Position numbers and translations under genes: made by a program
Shown here: positions 1 through 12,269 of the stretch, piece by piece
Layout of the letters: each line of letters opens with the position of its first letter
Position numbering within the stretch: position 1 is the stretch's first letter
Notes under the pieces: generated by a model
The model's input: only the letters and a program-made list of their open reading frames with translations
Database searches by the model: none
What the model was told of the DNA's origin: nothing
Source of the DNA: Atherinomorus stipes
Taxonomy: Eukaryota; Chordata; Actinopteri; Atheriniformes; Atherinidae
Reading direction: 5' to 3'
DNA length: 64,000 bases
NCBI GenBank assembly: GCA_023101725.1
Contig: JALJCO010012814.1
Span: forward strand, 186,001 to 250,000

Positions 1-3000
1 AATATGTCTTTCCAGCACTTGGACTCATTTTTACAGTTTCATAAACAATAGGTGGGAGATTTGCGTGTTTTTTTTTTTTTTTTTTTTCTTCTTCAAGGAA
101 GCACTGTTGGTGTTTTTAAAAAACAAGACATCCATAAGCCTAAGCAGGCAGGATAGAAAACTGTGAAGATTTCTACCTGTAAGGTGAGCATTATTACAGT
201 ATTTACTCGTTTTCACTAAATACTAAAGTCCTATATCATTCAGAGCCAAGTAATCATAATGAACAATTACTTTTTGATCTGAGCTGAAGAACACATCTTA
301 AATATTTTACCTGATTAGCCACTGAGGTTCATGCTGGATGAAGTAAATTCCCTACAGTTTCCTCATTATCATCATGCCTGCTCCTCTGCCAGCCTACTTC
401 ATTTTGCATTGATAAACTGTTATGGTCATTCATATAAGGTGGTTGCATATGTGTTTGTGCACCAGTGCAGATTTAGAACCTCACTGATAAATCTGGACGC
501 TCCCATTGGCATCTTCCATGATTTGCGACTGCAAATGGGAGCCTTTAATGTATGTTTGTTTTGCATCATTGGTAACCAGTCACATTATTCAGTCCCCTCA
601 TTGGTCTCCAGGTGGTGCCAGTGGTTGAGATGACAACATTCCACACTCATGCAAAGAGACACACACACACACTCACAGCGGACCTATTTTCCTGTCTCTT
701 TCCACAGTGAGGGGCTGGGTATGGGAGAAATGTGTGATGGTGTGGGGGATGGGGCTGAAGTAGTGGAAGATAGAGAGGAAGGAAGTGAATAGGGTGAGAA
801 ATTGGGAGGGAAAGAAGTGCGGGGGGGGGGGGGGGGGGTAGCTAAGGCAAGCACATGCTGAGCAGAACATTGGATTCATTGAGAAAAGCGCTCCCTCCAT
901 TCATGCCCTATCCAATCTCCTTTTCTCTGAAGTCCCTCTCCACTCATCATGTATGTACAGTGTACTGACATCTGCATACTTTCTGTAGATAACAAAGCTT
1001 TTGGGGTGACAGCAATCAATTTGTACCATGTGTTTACAGGTATTACGGGGTATTTCACATCAAGCCTTGCAAAACAAACGAGGTGGAATACACACAAGAA
1101 AACAAAACAAAACAAACCTGTTTCAGCCGCCTTCTCACTTTGCATTCTCAGTGGCCATTTTCTGCTGGATTCCAGAGAACTCATCAACTCCACATGGGTA
1201 ATTCATTTACATAAGAAACCTCACCGTCTGGAAGGTTTTTTTTCACACCTTGTTTTCTCTGTTACCGCCATGCAGTCAACATCAGACACATTTCATATGT
1301 AAAAGAATCCAACTGGTGCCTGAGGAACATGAAAGGTCCACATATGTGTATGAATGAAAGCGGCTGCGGTAGCAGAGAAGGTAATTTTATGGGTCTGGGT
1401 CAGTTAATGAGTAATAATCAGAGATATAATGTCCCATGGTGTAGAAACTCTATGGTTCTCTTCAAGAAATAGCTCTACGGGGAGAAAGGGTCATAGGTAC
1501 AAAACCAGAATTAAATCGAAAGATAGGAAATGTCTTAACAAATTTGATCAAAGAATAAATAAATTCTACATAAATTTGTTTAATTAAAGCAGATGTTTTT
1601 TGAACCAACACATTAGTCAGATTAAAAAAAAAATGCATGTTGGATTCGGTATCTTATCATTTTGCTCGATAAACAGCAGTACCAGCAGAAATCATGGGGG
1701 CAGTGTTCACTGCTTTCATGTCGTTCACTGGAAAGGAGCAAAGAAGAAGAAGAAGCCACGACTTGTTTAAAATCTGCACAAACCACTGCCATCTACTGCA
1801 CTGATTCTTATGTCTCTTCCTGAGAATATGCATCATCACGATGCTCCCCACCGTGACATATTGTATATTTCTATTAAAGCAGGGTTTGAACCCTGAGCAG
1901 CTTTCTAGTAGATGCATTGCCATGCTTATTGTAAAGCGCACATGTGTATAAGCCTGTTTACATGTTCACTAAAAATCTGATTACTGCCGGATTTCTGGAG
2001 TTAAATAATTCCAGTGACGACGTGTACCGTTATCAGACATCTTTTATCAGATAATTGCTTATGATAGCCTGGATTAACAGACCTAGATATATTTGTGCAT
2101 GTATCCATATATCTGATTTATTTAGCTTACGGGAACAGCACCACCTTTCTTTCTTCTTTATTTTGTCTTTATTTCATTCATAGTTTACATGTTTAAATTT
2201 GTTTTCATTGTGATTTATTTTGATTTATTTTGTTATTTGCACACCACAGGAGCAGAAAGAGGATGAACTTATTACACCTGCCTCTTTCTGTACATACATT
2301 TCCATTAGGTACCACACACGAGATAAAATAAAATAAATATACATGCATAACAATTAATCTACTCCATTTGTCTTCCAATGCAGAACATTTTTTTCCTTTT
2401 TTAAAAATTTTCTGAAACAGAAAGACACTTGTAGAACCATTTTAATTCGTGACCAGTACGACTGAAACACAAAAGAAAAGCACAATGAGATGCAGCAGAG
2501 TAATCTGAGTATGTACTTTTTTTTCTTTTTAAAGCATATCAGCTCACACTTGCTAACGCTAAAATTGAAAATAACAGGAAGTAGGTTGGCCTACGTACTA
2601 CAAAGGAAAATGATGATAATCGGAAAAATTGAGACAATGATTTTTTTTTTTTTAAATATTGCATTTCAGGGGCGCATATTGACAGGTCAGATCAGATTAT
2701 TACAATGATCTGATTACTCCTATATATCAGATTCTGATGGCCATATAAATTGGTTCAATGTTTGAAATGGATGTACTCTTACATACATAAAGTAAGTATG
2801 AATTCTCCCAAAGCTGTCAATGAAAGGCTCTTAACTTTGGAGTCAAACATGTACGGAGGTCAGAGAAGAGTAGAAAGCAGCAACCTTTATCGGCATGCAT
2901 AGCCACAAACAAACTCCTGAGTATGTGTTCACACTTGGACTCTTTCTGGTAAGACACCCTCTGCAACAGGAGTGAATGTGGTTTATGTTTGTTCACATGC

Positions 3001-4478
3001 GTTGCCCCTTCTGGGATTTTTTAAGGCTCCAGTGGGCGAAGTTGCCTTTCCAGAAACTGAGGTTCACAAGATTCATCTGTGAGCATCACTTACTTCTGGA
3101 CACAAAAATGGAGACATTTATGTTTGACTGCCTTTACAAAAAGATGCCAAAATATGGAAATCTGGAACATGTCTGACGCACCTATCCAGGTTTGGCTTTA
3201 GCTGAAAGGAGCAATGCAACACCCTGCTGCATTATCCAGTTAGTCCTTATTCGAGAGCTTCCATTTTATATGATTCAGTTATACATGTTTACATGCATTT
3301 TAGAAGTCCAGTTTTGGTTTCGACTGGCATAATAATTTGTAATTTTCTGTCAAAATGTGTCTGTTTTTCATCTTGACTGTTGGTACCAGGCCAAATGAGT
3401 AACTGCCATGCTGTCTTTAAGGAGATTCAGATGATTTACTTTAAACTTTAGGACACTTGATTTTTCTTCTTTTTTTTCCCCCCTAACACTTTAAGAACAA
3501 GTACTATCCAAAATCTTGGAATATTTGAACAGAAGTCAAAGATGTATAAAGAAAAAAACCCAAACAAAGGAAAAGCAAGCAAACAATGAAAACCGATAGA
3601 TGTCCTCAGGCTATCCTGGTGACCCTGGGCAATTTCGTGGCCTTTTGCAGTCTCCACCTGGAAATGATCTTGTGTAGATGTGGTACTTCTTAAGTTCATT
3701 ACGTTTTTTTTCTTGGTCGAACACCAGACACACACCACCTGAAAGCCATTTTATAATGAACATCCTCTTTTCTTTATCATACCCCCTCTTTCAACATCAA
3801 CATCTACCCTACCTTTTTTCTTGGAACCAGCCTTGTTCCCAACGCCATTCAAACACCACCACCTTTATGGTTTTTGACCCTCATTTAGTTTCAGTTTTGC
3901 TTCTAATTTAGCTGCACTTTGTTCTGGCAGAGGCACATAAATAATGGCAACGCATACAAACAACAAAGATGTGAAAATAATAAAACTTATTTCAACCTGT
4001 AATTGAGCAAAGTGAAGAGCGTTGACTTAAATCCCTGGCTGCACCATTTTTTTTTCTCTTACTTTAACAAAGGCAGTTTGGTAAAGTTAAATATGGCTAT
4101 ATACTTAACATACTTACACACACTTAAGACAAAGCTGTCCAAAAAAATGTTTAAAAACATTACTGAAAAGCACATACGTTAACAAAGAACATGCTTGTCT
4201 CCCTTACAAATAGGAATTCATTTACTTTGTTCCTCATATAGTAGAAGTACAAACTTAACCTACCTAGGATGCCTTTCTATGAGCCTGAGTTTTCTTTTAC
4301 TGGAATATTTGACATCATTGCAGTAATAGAGCCATAATGAAACACAAAGATGTGACTGCCTGTTGTCCAGATCATAAAAAAACAACAAACAAGAAAGTGT
4401 GTGAGATTTTTATTATTATTTTGTGCCATTTTATTAATTTATTTTAAAAGGACACATAAAGGTTTTATTCTAGGATAG

Positions 4479-4480
<2 letters not shown>
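1..4480. other. Upstream intergenic DNA, no gene recognised
   Basis: No open reading frame here resembles a known protein, and I see no convincing splice-bounded exon on either strand. The stretch is AT-rich and holds short simple repeats, including an uninterrupted run of 18 G at 821-838 and several T or A runs. The small ORFs in it are unrelated to one another and look like chance. Confidence 0.6.

Positions 4481-4483
<3 letters not shown>

Positions 4484-4560
<77 letters not shown>
4484..4560. repeat. (AT)n microsatellite
   Basis: About 77 bp of uninterrupted alternating A and T. It directly precedes a LINE-2 remnant. Length polymorphism or assembly collapse is likely at such a run. Confidence 0.97.
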
Positions 4561-4561
<1 letters not shown>

Positions 4562-4599
4562 GAATTATGAACTGTGTTGTCCTCATATAGACCAAAAAG

Positions 4600-5365
4600 A
4601 GAAACTATATCTCCAGTTCTCTGATCTTTATGCTGGCTTCCTGCACCAAAGAATTAATCTAAAACTTTTCTGCTTGTATAACAAGTCTCTGAATGATTCT
4701 GGTACAAAATAAATATCAGATCTGGTGACAGCGTATATAGACTTTTAAGATCATCTGAGTCCATCCCGGGAGTTGAAACCAAACAGGGAGAATCTGCATT
4801 TAGCTTTTATGCTCCTAAAATCTGGAACAAACTACCAGGTGACATGAAAATTGCTCAAAATCTTAGTTCTTTTAAATACGGTCTTAAGACATTTTAAATT
4901 AGTGGCCACAGCCACTGATAAAAGATACATTTTTTTCCCTTCCTCTTCTATTTTTAAATATTTGTCTTGCATTTAGTGCTTTTCTATGAGACCATAGTTG
5001 TCACTTAGTTTCTTTTGATTACTCTCAAACTTTTCAGAAAGCTTGCTTGAGTTTGAAAATTATTCATGAGCTTCAGTGACAGTAAAATAAATACGGAAAT
5101 GACTAAATAGATGACCCAAATATCACTATGAAATAATTAATATTTCAAAGAAAAAGTGTGATATTTCAAATAAAACACAAAACTATCAAAAATAACAAAT
5201 GAGAACATGATCTTGAACTAATAAGATATAACTTACCACAAAACTAGCCCATGTTTTAAATGTTTGTTGTAGATTTACCTGGCTGTTGTTTTATACCTTG
5301 TGTAAAGTGTCTCTGAGCTTTTTTAAAAGCGCTCTATAAATAAAATGTATTATTATTATGTTGTA
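4600..5365 (+). mobile_element. LINE-2-like retrotransposon 3' remnant
   Basis: Plus-strand translation, broken by stops and frame changes, gives the end of an L2/CR1-type reverse transcriptase. There is a CWLPA block near 4635 (family form HWLPV). Further on lie a serine/arginine-rich stretch and an AFSFYAPKIWNKLP block near 4800 (family form AFSxxAPxLWNxLP). It ends at 5320-5360 with a GCGCTCTATAAATAAAAT tail and a short TTA-type repeat, typical of teleost L2 3' ends. The frame is decayed, so the copy is inactive. The exact left end was not determined. Confidence 0.7.
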
Positions 5366-5899
5366 CAGAAGCATAAAAACATTCAAATGAATAATTTTAA
5401 TCACAGAAGATTATGATCAGTTGGTCAAATATTTACGATGTATTGTATTAAGAAGTCTAAATTATTTGGTCGTTCAACAACTTTTTGATATCTCAACTGC
5501 ATTTGATTGTGTATTTCAAGTGTATTTCAAATTAAACTAAAATAGGATATTATTGGAAGTGTCGCTATTTCACATAAAGGAGCCGAGTCTTCTGAGTTTA
5601 AAGGCGGCCCATGTTTACATTGGGGGAGGTCATAGTTCACCCACCACTACATTGGAGACTGGAATGTTGGCCTACTGTTCTGCAAACGCACACCAGTCTC
5701 ATATTCTTTAACACTTTTGTTTTCTTCAGTTTTGTTTATTTTCACTGTCTTCTGTCAGTTTTTTCAGCAACTTTTTCACGCCTGATTGGTGTTTTTATGA
5801 TCAAACCTGGAAAATCTGAAAAATCAAGGAGCTGGGAAGCGTGTGTGAGGGGGTTGGGCTTCTCTCTAGTACTGTTGGTGGCCCATTTATCATATCTCC

Positions 5900-6313
5900 G
5901 CCCTCCAGTGTTCCAGCTCCCATGAGGGCGGCTCTTTAAATTGGCCAAAACTCCTTCTGGCCGGCGCCTTTTTTCCTTTATCTGCACGAGACAAGACGCA
6001 CGTGCTATATATAGATCGTCGCTGGAATAAATTCCTCATCCTCCTGGTAAAAAAAAAAATATTTATTTTTTTTTTTATTTAAAAAAAGAAAAAAACATAG
6101 GGGGTAATGGGTTTCTTCCTTTTCTAATTCTTAGCTGTTTTAAAGCTGCATGAGCAGGGGTTTTTAAATGGGCGGGCTGTGTGTTGTCTGACGAATAAAA
6201 GCTGTAGCCTATAGATCGGTGCAAGGCTTTTTTTAACCGGGTACAACCAGTCAGCCTCAAAGGAAACAATTCCGCTCAAATTCACTACAGAGGCGATAAG
6301 CAAGCGACAAAAG
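5900..6313 (+). promoter_or_regulatory. hmga1: hmga1 promoter region
   Basis: GC-rich DNA just upstream of the inferred hmga1 first exon. Visible elements are an inverted CCAAT box (ATTGG at 5940-5944), a palindromic E-box GCACGTGC centred on 5999-6004, a strong TATA-like TATATATAG at 6006-6014, and a second AT-rich TATA-like AATAAAAG at 6194-6201. Either TATA could drive transcription about 30 bp downstream, giving leaders that end at the same donor after 6313. The CACGTG core is the type bound by Myc/Max and USF. Mammalian HMGA1 is a known Myc target, but use of this site here is inference. Confidence 0.55.
6225..6313 (+). other. hmga1: hmga1 noncoding first exon (inferred)
   Basis: The end is set by a strong donor, AAAAG|GTGAGT, cut after 6313. 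The left edge is only estimated from the TATA-like box at 6194 and could instead lie near 6036 if the upstream TATA is used. The next acceptor is at 7128-7129, after a T-rich tract, so the leader intron is about 0.8 kb. The exon carries no reading frame of interest. Confidence 0.5.
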
Positions 6314-7149
6314 GTGAGTGCAGAGAGAGATTAAACTAGAATATAAATGAATAAAAGCGGGGAGAAGCGAAGGGGGCGAAACCGAGCATGCTCCAAAAGC
6401 TATAACCGATTTGAATGCATTTTTAACCCTGAGCCGGAGCTCCGGCGAGAGAGAAGGCTGCATGCTGGAAACGTGAAGCAGCCTTTTGTTGCCTTGGCCT
6501 GGGCTTTTCCCGCCGCACAGCCACCCTGCTCGCCTGCATTTTCTATGCCGTTTAAAAAATGCGAGCCCCCCATTCAGCCGCGGCTGTTAGCCTGCAAATG
6601 CAAACGAGCACACAGCAGCCATTGTGTGTACAAGAGTGTGTGTGCGTAAGCGTATGTGTGTGTATGTCTGCGGGTCTCTCCGCGGCTACGGCGTGCACAC
6701 AAGCTGTGTGATCGTTTCATGACCAGGCCCAATCAGTGGTCACAACAACCAGAGCAAACGGGCCTCTAAGCGTGGTCGGTGCGGGAAGGGAGCAGCGGGC
6801 TTAGCGGCTTTTATTTTTTGCAGGTTTGTGCGGCCTCCGACCGCCTATTGAGTCCCTGAGATATCAGGCGATCGGGTTCGGTGTCAATCCCCTGTTTGTG
6901 TTGCACGGTCGGCTGTGTAATGGAGCGCAGATGAGCTCGAAATAGACCTGGAAATAAGCGCGGATTAATTGAGTTAAACGCGTAACCGGTGCGCGGTTTG
7001 GTCGGTCATTTTTGGTTTGCTGCGGTCAGTGAGTTTAGCGGCCCGAGTATTTGTTTGTGTGCGCATGAACTCGGCGCCTCATCTTGCATCAAGACCAATC
7101 GCTGTATCTTTTTTTTTTTTCCTTCTCAGGATCGAAAAGCTAAGGAAAC

Positions 7150-10100
7150 ATGAGCGACAAGGGGACAGTCTCACCAAAAGAGAAGGAGGCGACAGAGAAA
7201 AGAGGGCGTGGAAGACCCCGCAAGCAGCCCCAGGTAAAAAGCTCTGACGTAAGTAGTGTCCATTTACCCCTACGTTTGCTGAGAGAATGTACTTGTCAGG
7301 GTTTGTATGTCATGGCAACATCTTTTTAATCCTAAAACACAAAGAACGGACCCTGTGAATTAAGATATGTAAGGAGTAGCTGAAACAAAACAAACCCCTC
7401 AGCTCACAGCTGTTGAAGCTGATGCTCGGGTAGATATCCCTGCAGGTGAGATACTGTATCTGTCTTAAGCCCTCCCATGAAATGCAGAATCCAGATATGG
7501 CAGCAGTGTGCCCTTGTGACCATTTGGCCATTCCTTATCAGTGTATTGGTCTACAACAAACTTCCTGCATGTCTCACCAGTTTGTAAGCAGCCTGTAACC
7601 CAACACCTTTAAACCGGTTTTAACCCCCCCACACACACACACACACCCCAACCCACCCCCTCGACCCACCTCCGCTCTTCATGTAATGGATGACATAGCT
7701 GAGTAGAAGCAGAGTGGCTCATATACATGTCACTCAGCCTGCTGTGTTTTTACTATTGAATTGCTTGGTTGCTAGGAGCTGCGGTTGTAAACATGCTAGG
7801 ACGGCAACAGCAGACGAGTCAGCCATGACACAGCTTTCAACCACAAATTACGTGTGAATACGATAACTCTCCTCGTGCGGAACTCTAGGAGCTGTTGGCA
7901 GCCCCCTAAATGTTAACATGTGCTTTCTAGCCCTTTTGTTTTTAAACACCTTGAGGTGGCTGCTCACCTTTTGTTTTGGTTTCTAAGTAGCAAAATATTT
8001 TATCAGTGTGTCAGATAATGAAAAGTGCAATTGTGCCAGTGTTAATTTGTATGAAAAGGAAATCCGGCTTGTGTGTCTTTTTATTTTTCAGGTGTTTTCA
8101 TGCAAAATGACTTGACTTTTGTTTTGATTGGCAGGAACCAAGTGGGTCCCCAACTCCAAAGAGGCCCAGAGGACGGCCGAAGGGCAGCAAAAACAAGACA
8201 GCCGGCAAGGGCAAAGTAAGTGGTTGCAAATCTTCTTTTTTTTTTCTGCTGCAGCAGCAAGTGTGCATCCTGAGCTGGAACAGCAGCAGTGCCAAGAAAG
8301 ACAGACACAGCCTCGTCACAAGGCTGTTCATGGCAGTCGTTGTCCCATCTTCTCTTGCATTCCTTCCTGTTTTGAAACCCTGATTCCTACTGGTCGGTGA
8401 GCGCTGCGGCAGCATCTAACCTCATCCTCTTAGAGGATGTCAAGCTGTTGCTTGTGATATTTGTTGGCTGAAGTTTAGCAGCTTCCACCTCCTGGTGTCA
8501 GAAATAGCCCGGCCCATTGTTGAATAAAATCCTAAAAAAATCTTGGTTAACTGCCTTACTTGCTTTTATTTTTTTATTTTTAATGGGGGGTGTGTGTGTG
8601 TGTGTGTGTAGGGTGATGCTCGCCCTGTACTTCCTGTCCTCCAGCTTCCTGCAGCTTGTCATGCACAGTGCAGTGCAGGTGCAGAGGCCGCAAGACTGTT
8701 TCCAAGCTGACACTAAGCACCCCTCCGCCCCCAACCAGCACACAGCCCTAGTTCTTCTCTGCCTGTCGTCTCCATAGCAACAACTGATTTTTCTCCCTCG
8801 TCCCAACCCTCCAGCTCCCCCGTGTGCTCCGACATTGCTGCTATGTATGGGAAAGGCAGAGATGGAGGGAGTGTAGGACGCGCGCGCACGCACTGATATA
8901 GGTTTGGAGACGGGAGGCGAGCTGCTGAGGGTTTGTGTCTCCGCTCAGTTTCACCAGCTGTCTCTGAGCCTCAGACCAGGTGGCCAGCGAACTGGAGTGC
9001 CCTGTGTGCAGTTCCTGTCGGCCTTCCAGATAATAGCCAATGAACCCGATGCCCCCTCTCCGTTCCTCTTATTGCATAGGTACGACTGCCATCTACAGGC
9101 TTTCAGCAGCAAAACTCTTTGGAAACAGATTTTGATACTAGAACTGTTTTCATTTTCTCTCCTTTTTTTTTTTTCCCTTTACATTTTTTTTTAAACCCCG
9201 AGAAGCCTTGGCTGCAGCTCAGCAAGTCTCCCAGCACAATGATCACAACAAAATGTCAGGACCCTCTTGCAGTCTTGTTGACCTTGTACCTTTTTCTTTT
9301 TTTCTTTGGCAGAAGGCAGCAGCAGCCCCATCTGCAGGAGGAAAGCGCAGAGGAAGGCCTAAGAAGGAGGTAAGTGTCCCTGGACAAACTGTGCAACATC
9401 AGCACTCGCATTTGCTAAACCACTCCTCTCCAAATTGAATTATGATTGGTATGACTGTCTGCAGGGTGGAATTGCATTTTCCTAATTCCCTTGGCTGCTT
9501 TCTTCCCCTCAGTCTTATTTATTTTTGTTTTTATTCCTAAGCTCACTCAGATCAGAATTTGTTCAACTTTTTTACCTAGTTTTGCTATGATGGACATTTC
9601 TTAATTAAAATGGGTTGTTAAAGCAGATCTTTAGAGCTGGACATCTTGTCCTCCCTCCTTTTTTCTTCTTTTTAAAGGTTCCTGCTAAGTGGGTTGCCAG
9701 CCTTCATGCTGTCAGTCAAGTAGCCGTTTGTTTACTTTAGGAAAACTGTGGTTTTGTAGTAACATTTGGTCATGTGCAGTAGTGGTTAGGGCGTTCTCCT
9801 AAAAGATGTCTGGATTGCATTAGTCACAGAAAGGAAAGACCCAAAGTTGCCCTCCTAAATAAGCTAGCCCACTCACTTTTTATGAATGAACATCTTGGGC
9901 AGTAGTGAGTGGAAAATGCTGCATGCCTCACTGTGACTCACCAGTGATGAATCACTTTTCACTACTCATCCTTCCCCTGGGTGTTCTTCCTGCTACTTTT
10001 GCTCTGTCAAATGGATTTTATTTAAAAAAAGAGGGAAAAAAATGTCTTCATGTTGGTACTTGGGGGGGTTATTAGAATCAAAAAGAGTCATGTTGAGGCA

Positions 10101-10280
10101 TGAATCACACGCGGTTATTGTTCCTGAACAGTGATGGTGCTTCAGAGGCATTTTCCTCGTGGGCGCAGCTGAAACCTGACTTTTCTTTTTTTTTTTTTTT
10201 TTCTTTTTTGTCGGTCACAGGAGAAAGAAGAAAAGGCATCCCAAGAATCATCTGAGGAAGAAGAGGAAGAGGACCAGTAA
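7150..10280 (+). CDS. hmga1: High mobility group AT-hook protein 1 (4 coding exons, 98 aa)
   Basis: Nuclear architectural protein that binds the minor groove of AT-rich DNA and helps assemble enhanceosomes. Coding exons are 7150-7248, 8135-8215, 9313-9369 and 10221-10280, all phase 0 with GT-AG introns. The exon starting at 7130 adds 20 nt of 5' UTR. Three AT-hooks have RGRP cores at residues 20-23, 45-48 and 73-76. The middle one sits in PKRPRGRPKGSKNK, the family signature. The tail SQESSEEEEEEDQ is acidic and carries serines in CK2-like context (86, 89, 90), as in mammals. Human HMGA1a has 107 aa and HMGA1b 96, so the length fits. One AT-hook per internal exon is the family gene structure. 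HMGA2 was considered; the linker and tail fit HMGA1 better. Confidence 0.96.
7231..7253 (+). other. hmga1: Tandem alternative 5' splice sites in hmga1
   Basis: Two donors lie 15 nt apart at the end of the first coding exon: CAG|GTAAAA (cut after 7233) and GAC|GTAAGT (cut after 7248). Both leave phase 0, so the distal one adds five residues (VKSSD) between AT-hooks 1 and 2. The distal site is closer to consensus. In mammals, HMGA1a and HMGA1b differ by an 11-residue in-frame segment at this same place, made by alternative donor use. Products here would be 98 and 93 aa. Actual use of both donors is inferred. Confidence 0.7.
9770..9990 (+). repeat. Possible tRNA-derived SINE fragment in hmga1 intron
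   Basis: AGTGGTTAGGGCG near 9780 resembles a tRNA-type A box as found at the head of fish SINEs. The following bases (CTCCTAAAAGATGTCTGGATTG) look like the rest of a tRNA-like head with a poor B box. No clear target duplication or tail was found. This could be a decayed SINE or chance similarity. Confidence 0.3.
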
Positions 10281-10291
10281 TCCAACGCATG

Positions 10292-10298
10292 CTACCTC
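10292..10298 (+). promoter_or_regulatory. let-7 seed match in hmga1 3' UTR
   Basis: CTACCTC, the complement of let-7 bases 2-8, starts 12 nt after the stop codon. HMGA family mRNAs are classic let-7 targets (HMGA2 strongly, HMGA1 also reported). Sites this close to a stop codon are often weak, because the ribosome covers the first nucleotides of the UTR. Confidence 0.35.
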
Positions 10299-12206
10299 GC
10301 TCAACATTACTGACTTACTGTTAACCAGAACTGGGCTGTAAATCCAACACCAGTGCCACCACATGACCACTGCTCACGACAAAGCCCCTTAACCAAAGGC
10401 GGGTTAACACAGTACATAAATCATGCAGCAGCACTGGATAGAAAGATGGACTTGTTCAAGCATAGATCTGAAAACTTACATGAAAGGTAACAGCCCTCTT
10501 CTCTACATGTCATGTTATCATAAGTCTTTTATACTGGACAAAGTGTGCTCCGAGGAGCCTGGATGTTTGTTTGTTTTTTTTTTCCTCCCCTAAAGATGGT
10601 TTCTAGGACATTTTCTCTGCTAAACGTTATTTGTTGTACCTGCATCTGAGATGGTAGGGCATATAGACTTTTCAGCTTCTTTTGTACTGGACAAAGGTGA
10701 ATTTGCCTATTTTACTTTTCTTTTTTCTCTTTTTTTTTTATTTTTCTGTTTGTGTGTTCGTGTGAAGTGGTTAACCTCTCCTTTGCATCGTACCATAGAT
10801 GGACTTGAGCTTCAGCATTTAGGATGAGAATATGTGACTGATGGTTAGTGTCTGTTTCCATGTCTGATTTTACTCTGATTAGAGCATCTTTACCTCTTTT
10901 CCTGTAGGACAGTTTAGATTTAGTGATACTTCTCAAACTTTCTCGGTCCTCGGCGTGTAGTGGGGGGGATGTAGTGTACCATTAGCCTGACTTTTTTTTT
11001 TTTTTTTTTTTTTAACCATTTCAAAAAGTAAACCTGAGTGTGCTGCTTTTCATGTTAATATTTTTTTAAGGATAGCATTTATAGCGTTGGCAGAGTTCTA
11101 GGCTGAAAGTTATGTGTCGTTTCTTCAGGGAGCTTTTACAAATGCTGTTACATTGGCGTCTGTCTTCAGTCCTCTGGTTCCTTTTTTGTTCTAAGCGCTC
11201 ACTCAATCACCCGTAAAACAAACTGCAATTGTTCAAACAAGAAGTTTGTAGTGGTGGATAGTTGGTGGCACTGCTATCCAACGGGGCTGTACGGTCTTCA
11301 TTCCATCTTCGCTCTCACTGCTTCATCATTCTGTCCTTCCTTTTTTAGCACCGTAATAAACTTTTTAGTCTTCTGAAAATGTGCGTTGTATGCTGTCTGC
11401 TACAAAGAAATAAAAAATAATGTTTGTATTTTCTTAAGTGTCAGGGAACCTGCGGTCACAGTCAATTAACTGGGTTTTTCCACACACCTAAGCTGCTACA
11501 ACCTCAGTTACGAAACCCGGAAAACTGCAAACAGGCGACGCAACGCCTGGAAACTCATACCTCACTCAACGGCTTACTTTACCATATGATTGCATTTAAC
11601 TGGGTTTTTTGTTTAATGTAACCGCTGGCATGAATTGATGTCATTATCACAAAGTTGTCTTTTTTTTTTTTTATTTAAATTGACTGTAACCAAGGTATCT
11701 AAGGTTTGGAGCATGTGATTGTGTGCATTCACCTCCTGGCTCGTTCATAATCGGAGCTCGCAGACAGGTTGTTTTTAATGTGTGAAGCAAGTCAGGGAGA
11801 CCTGTCAGCTTGACAACTGTGTTCGCTGACTGTGGTAGATTAGCAGGTGTGTTTTTATCCTTTTTTTTTTATTTTTATTTTTCTGGTGCACTGAAATGTT
11901 GGTTCAGATTTTCATGGACAAAATGTGTTTGTGTAGACTGGGCGCTCTTTTCACTGTTCTGATGGCCTCTGTGTGTCTGACACATACACCCATACCATAT
12001 TCATGCAATGGTCGTACGGTCGGCTCACATCTTTCATTCTCTTCCAACTACTCGACAACAGTCATTTTCCATAGCAACATCATGCATCCGTTGATTTTAT
12101 ATACTGTAAACTCAATAGGATGGGATCATTCTTTTTAATGTACACGTATATAAATGTACAATGTCTATATTTCTATGGTGCCCTACAATTTGTATCGGAA
12201 ATGGTC

Positions 12207-12212
12207 AATAAA
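12207..12212 (+). terminator. hmga1: Polyadenylation signal, distal hmga1
   Basis: AATAAA followed by AGAGAATTTTCTTTGTC, a T/GT-rich downstream element. Cleavage is expected near 12225-12240. Confidence 0.6.
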
Positions 12213-12269
12213 GAGAATTTTCTTTGTCATTTTTCTGTCATGTCATTAGTGTAAATGGCAATTCCAGCA

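Larger units (their letters stand above)
10281..12235 (+). other. hmga1: hmga1 3' UTR
   Basis: About 1.95 kb downstream of the stop without an intron-like break. AATAAA signals lie at 11355-11360, 11409-11414 and 12207-12212. The last is followed by a T-rich stretch and is the best candidate for the main end. Several long T runs occur (for example around 10990-11015). Short ORFs inside it have no recognisable product. Confidence 0.65.

Noticed and set aside
5611..5925. 104-codon plus ORF upstream of hmga1
   Set aside because: It overlaps the promoter region, matches nothing known and has no splice or start support.
8423..8439. Palindrome CATCCTCT-T-AGAGGATG in an hmga1 intron
   Set aside because: 8-bp arms are expected by chance in 64 kb, and nothing else supports function.
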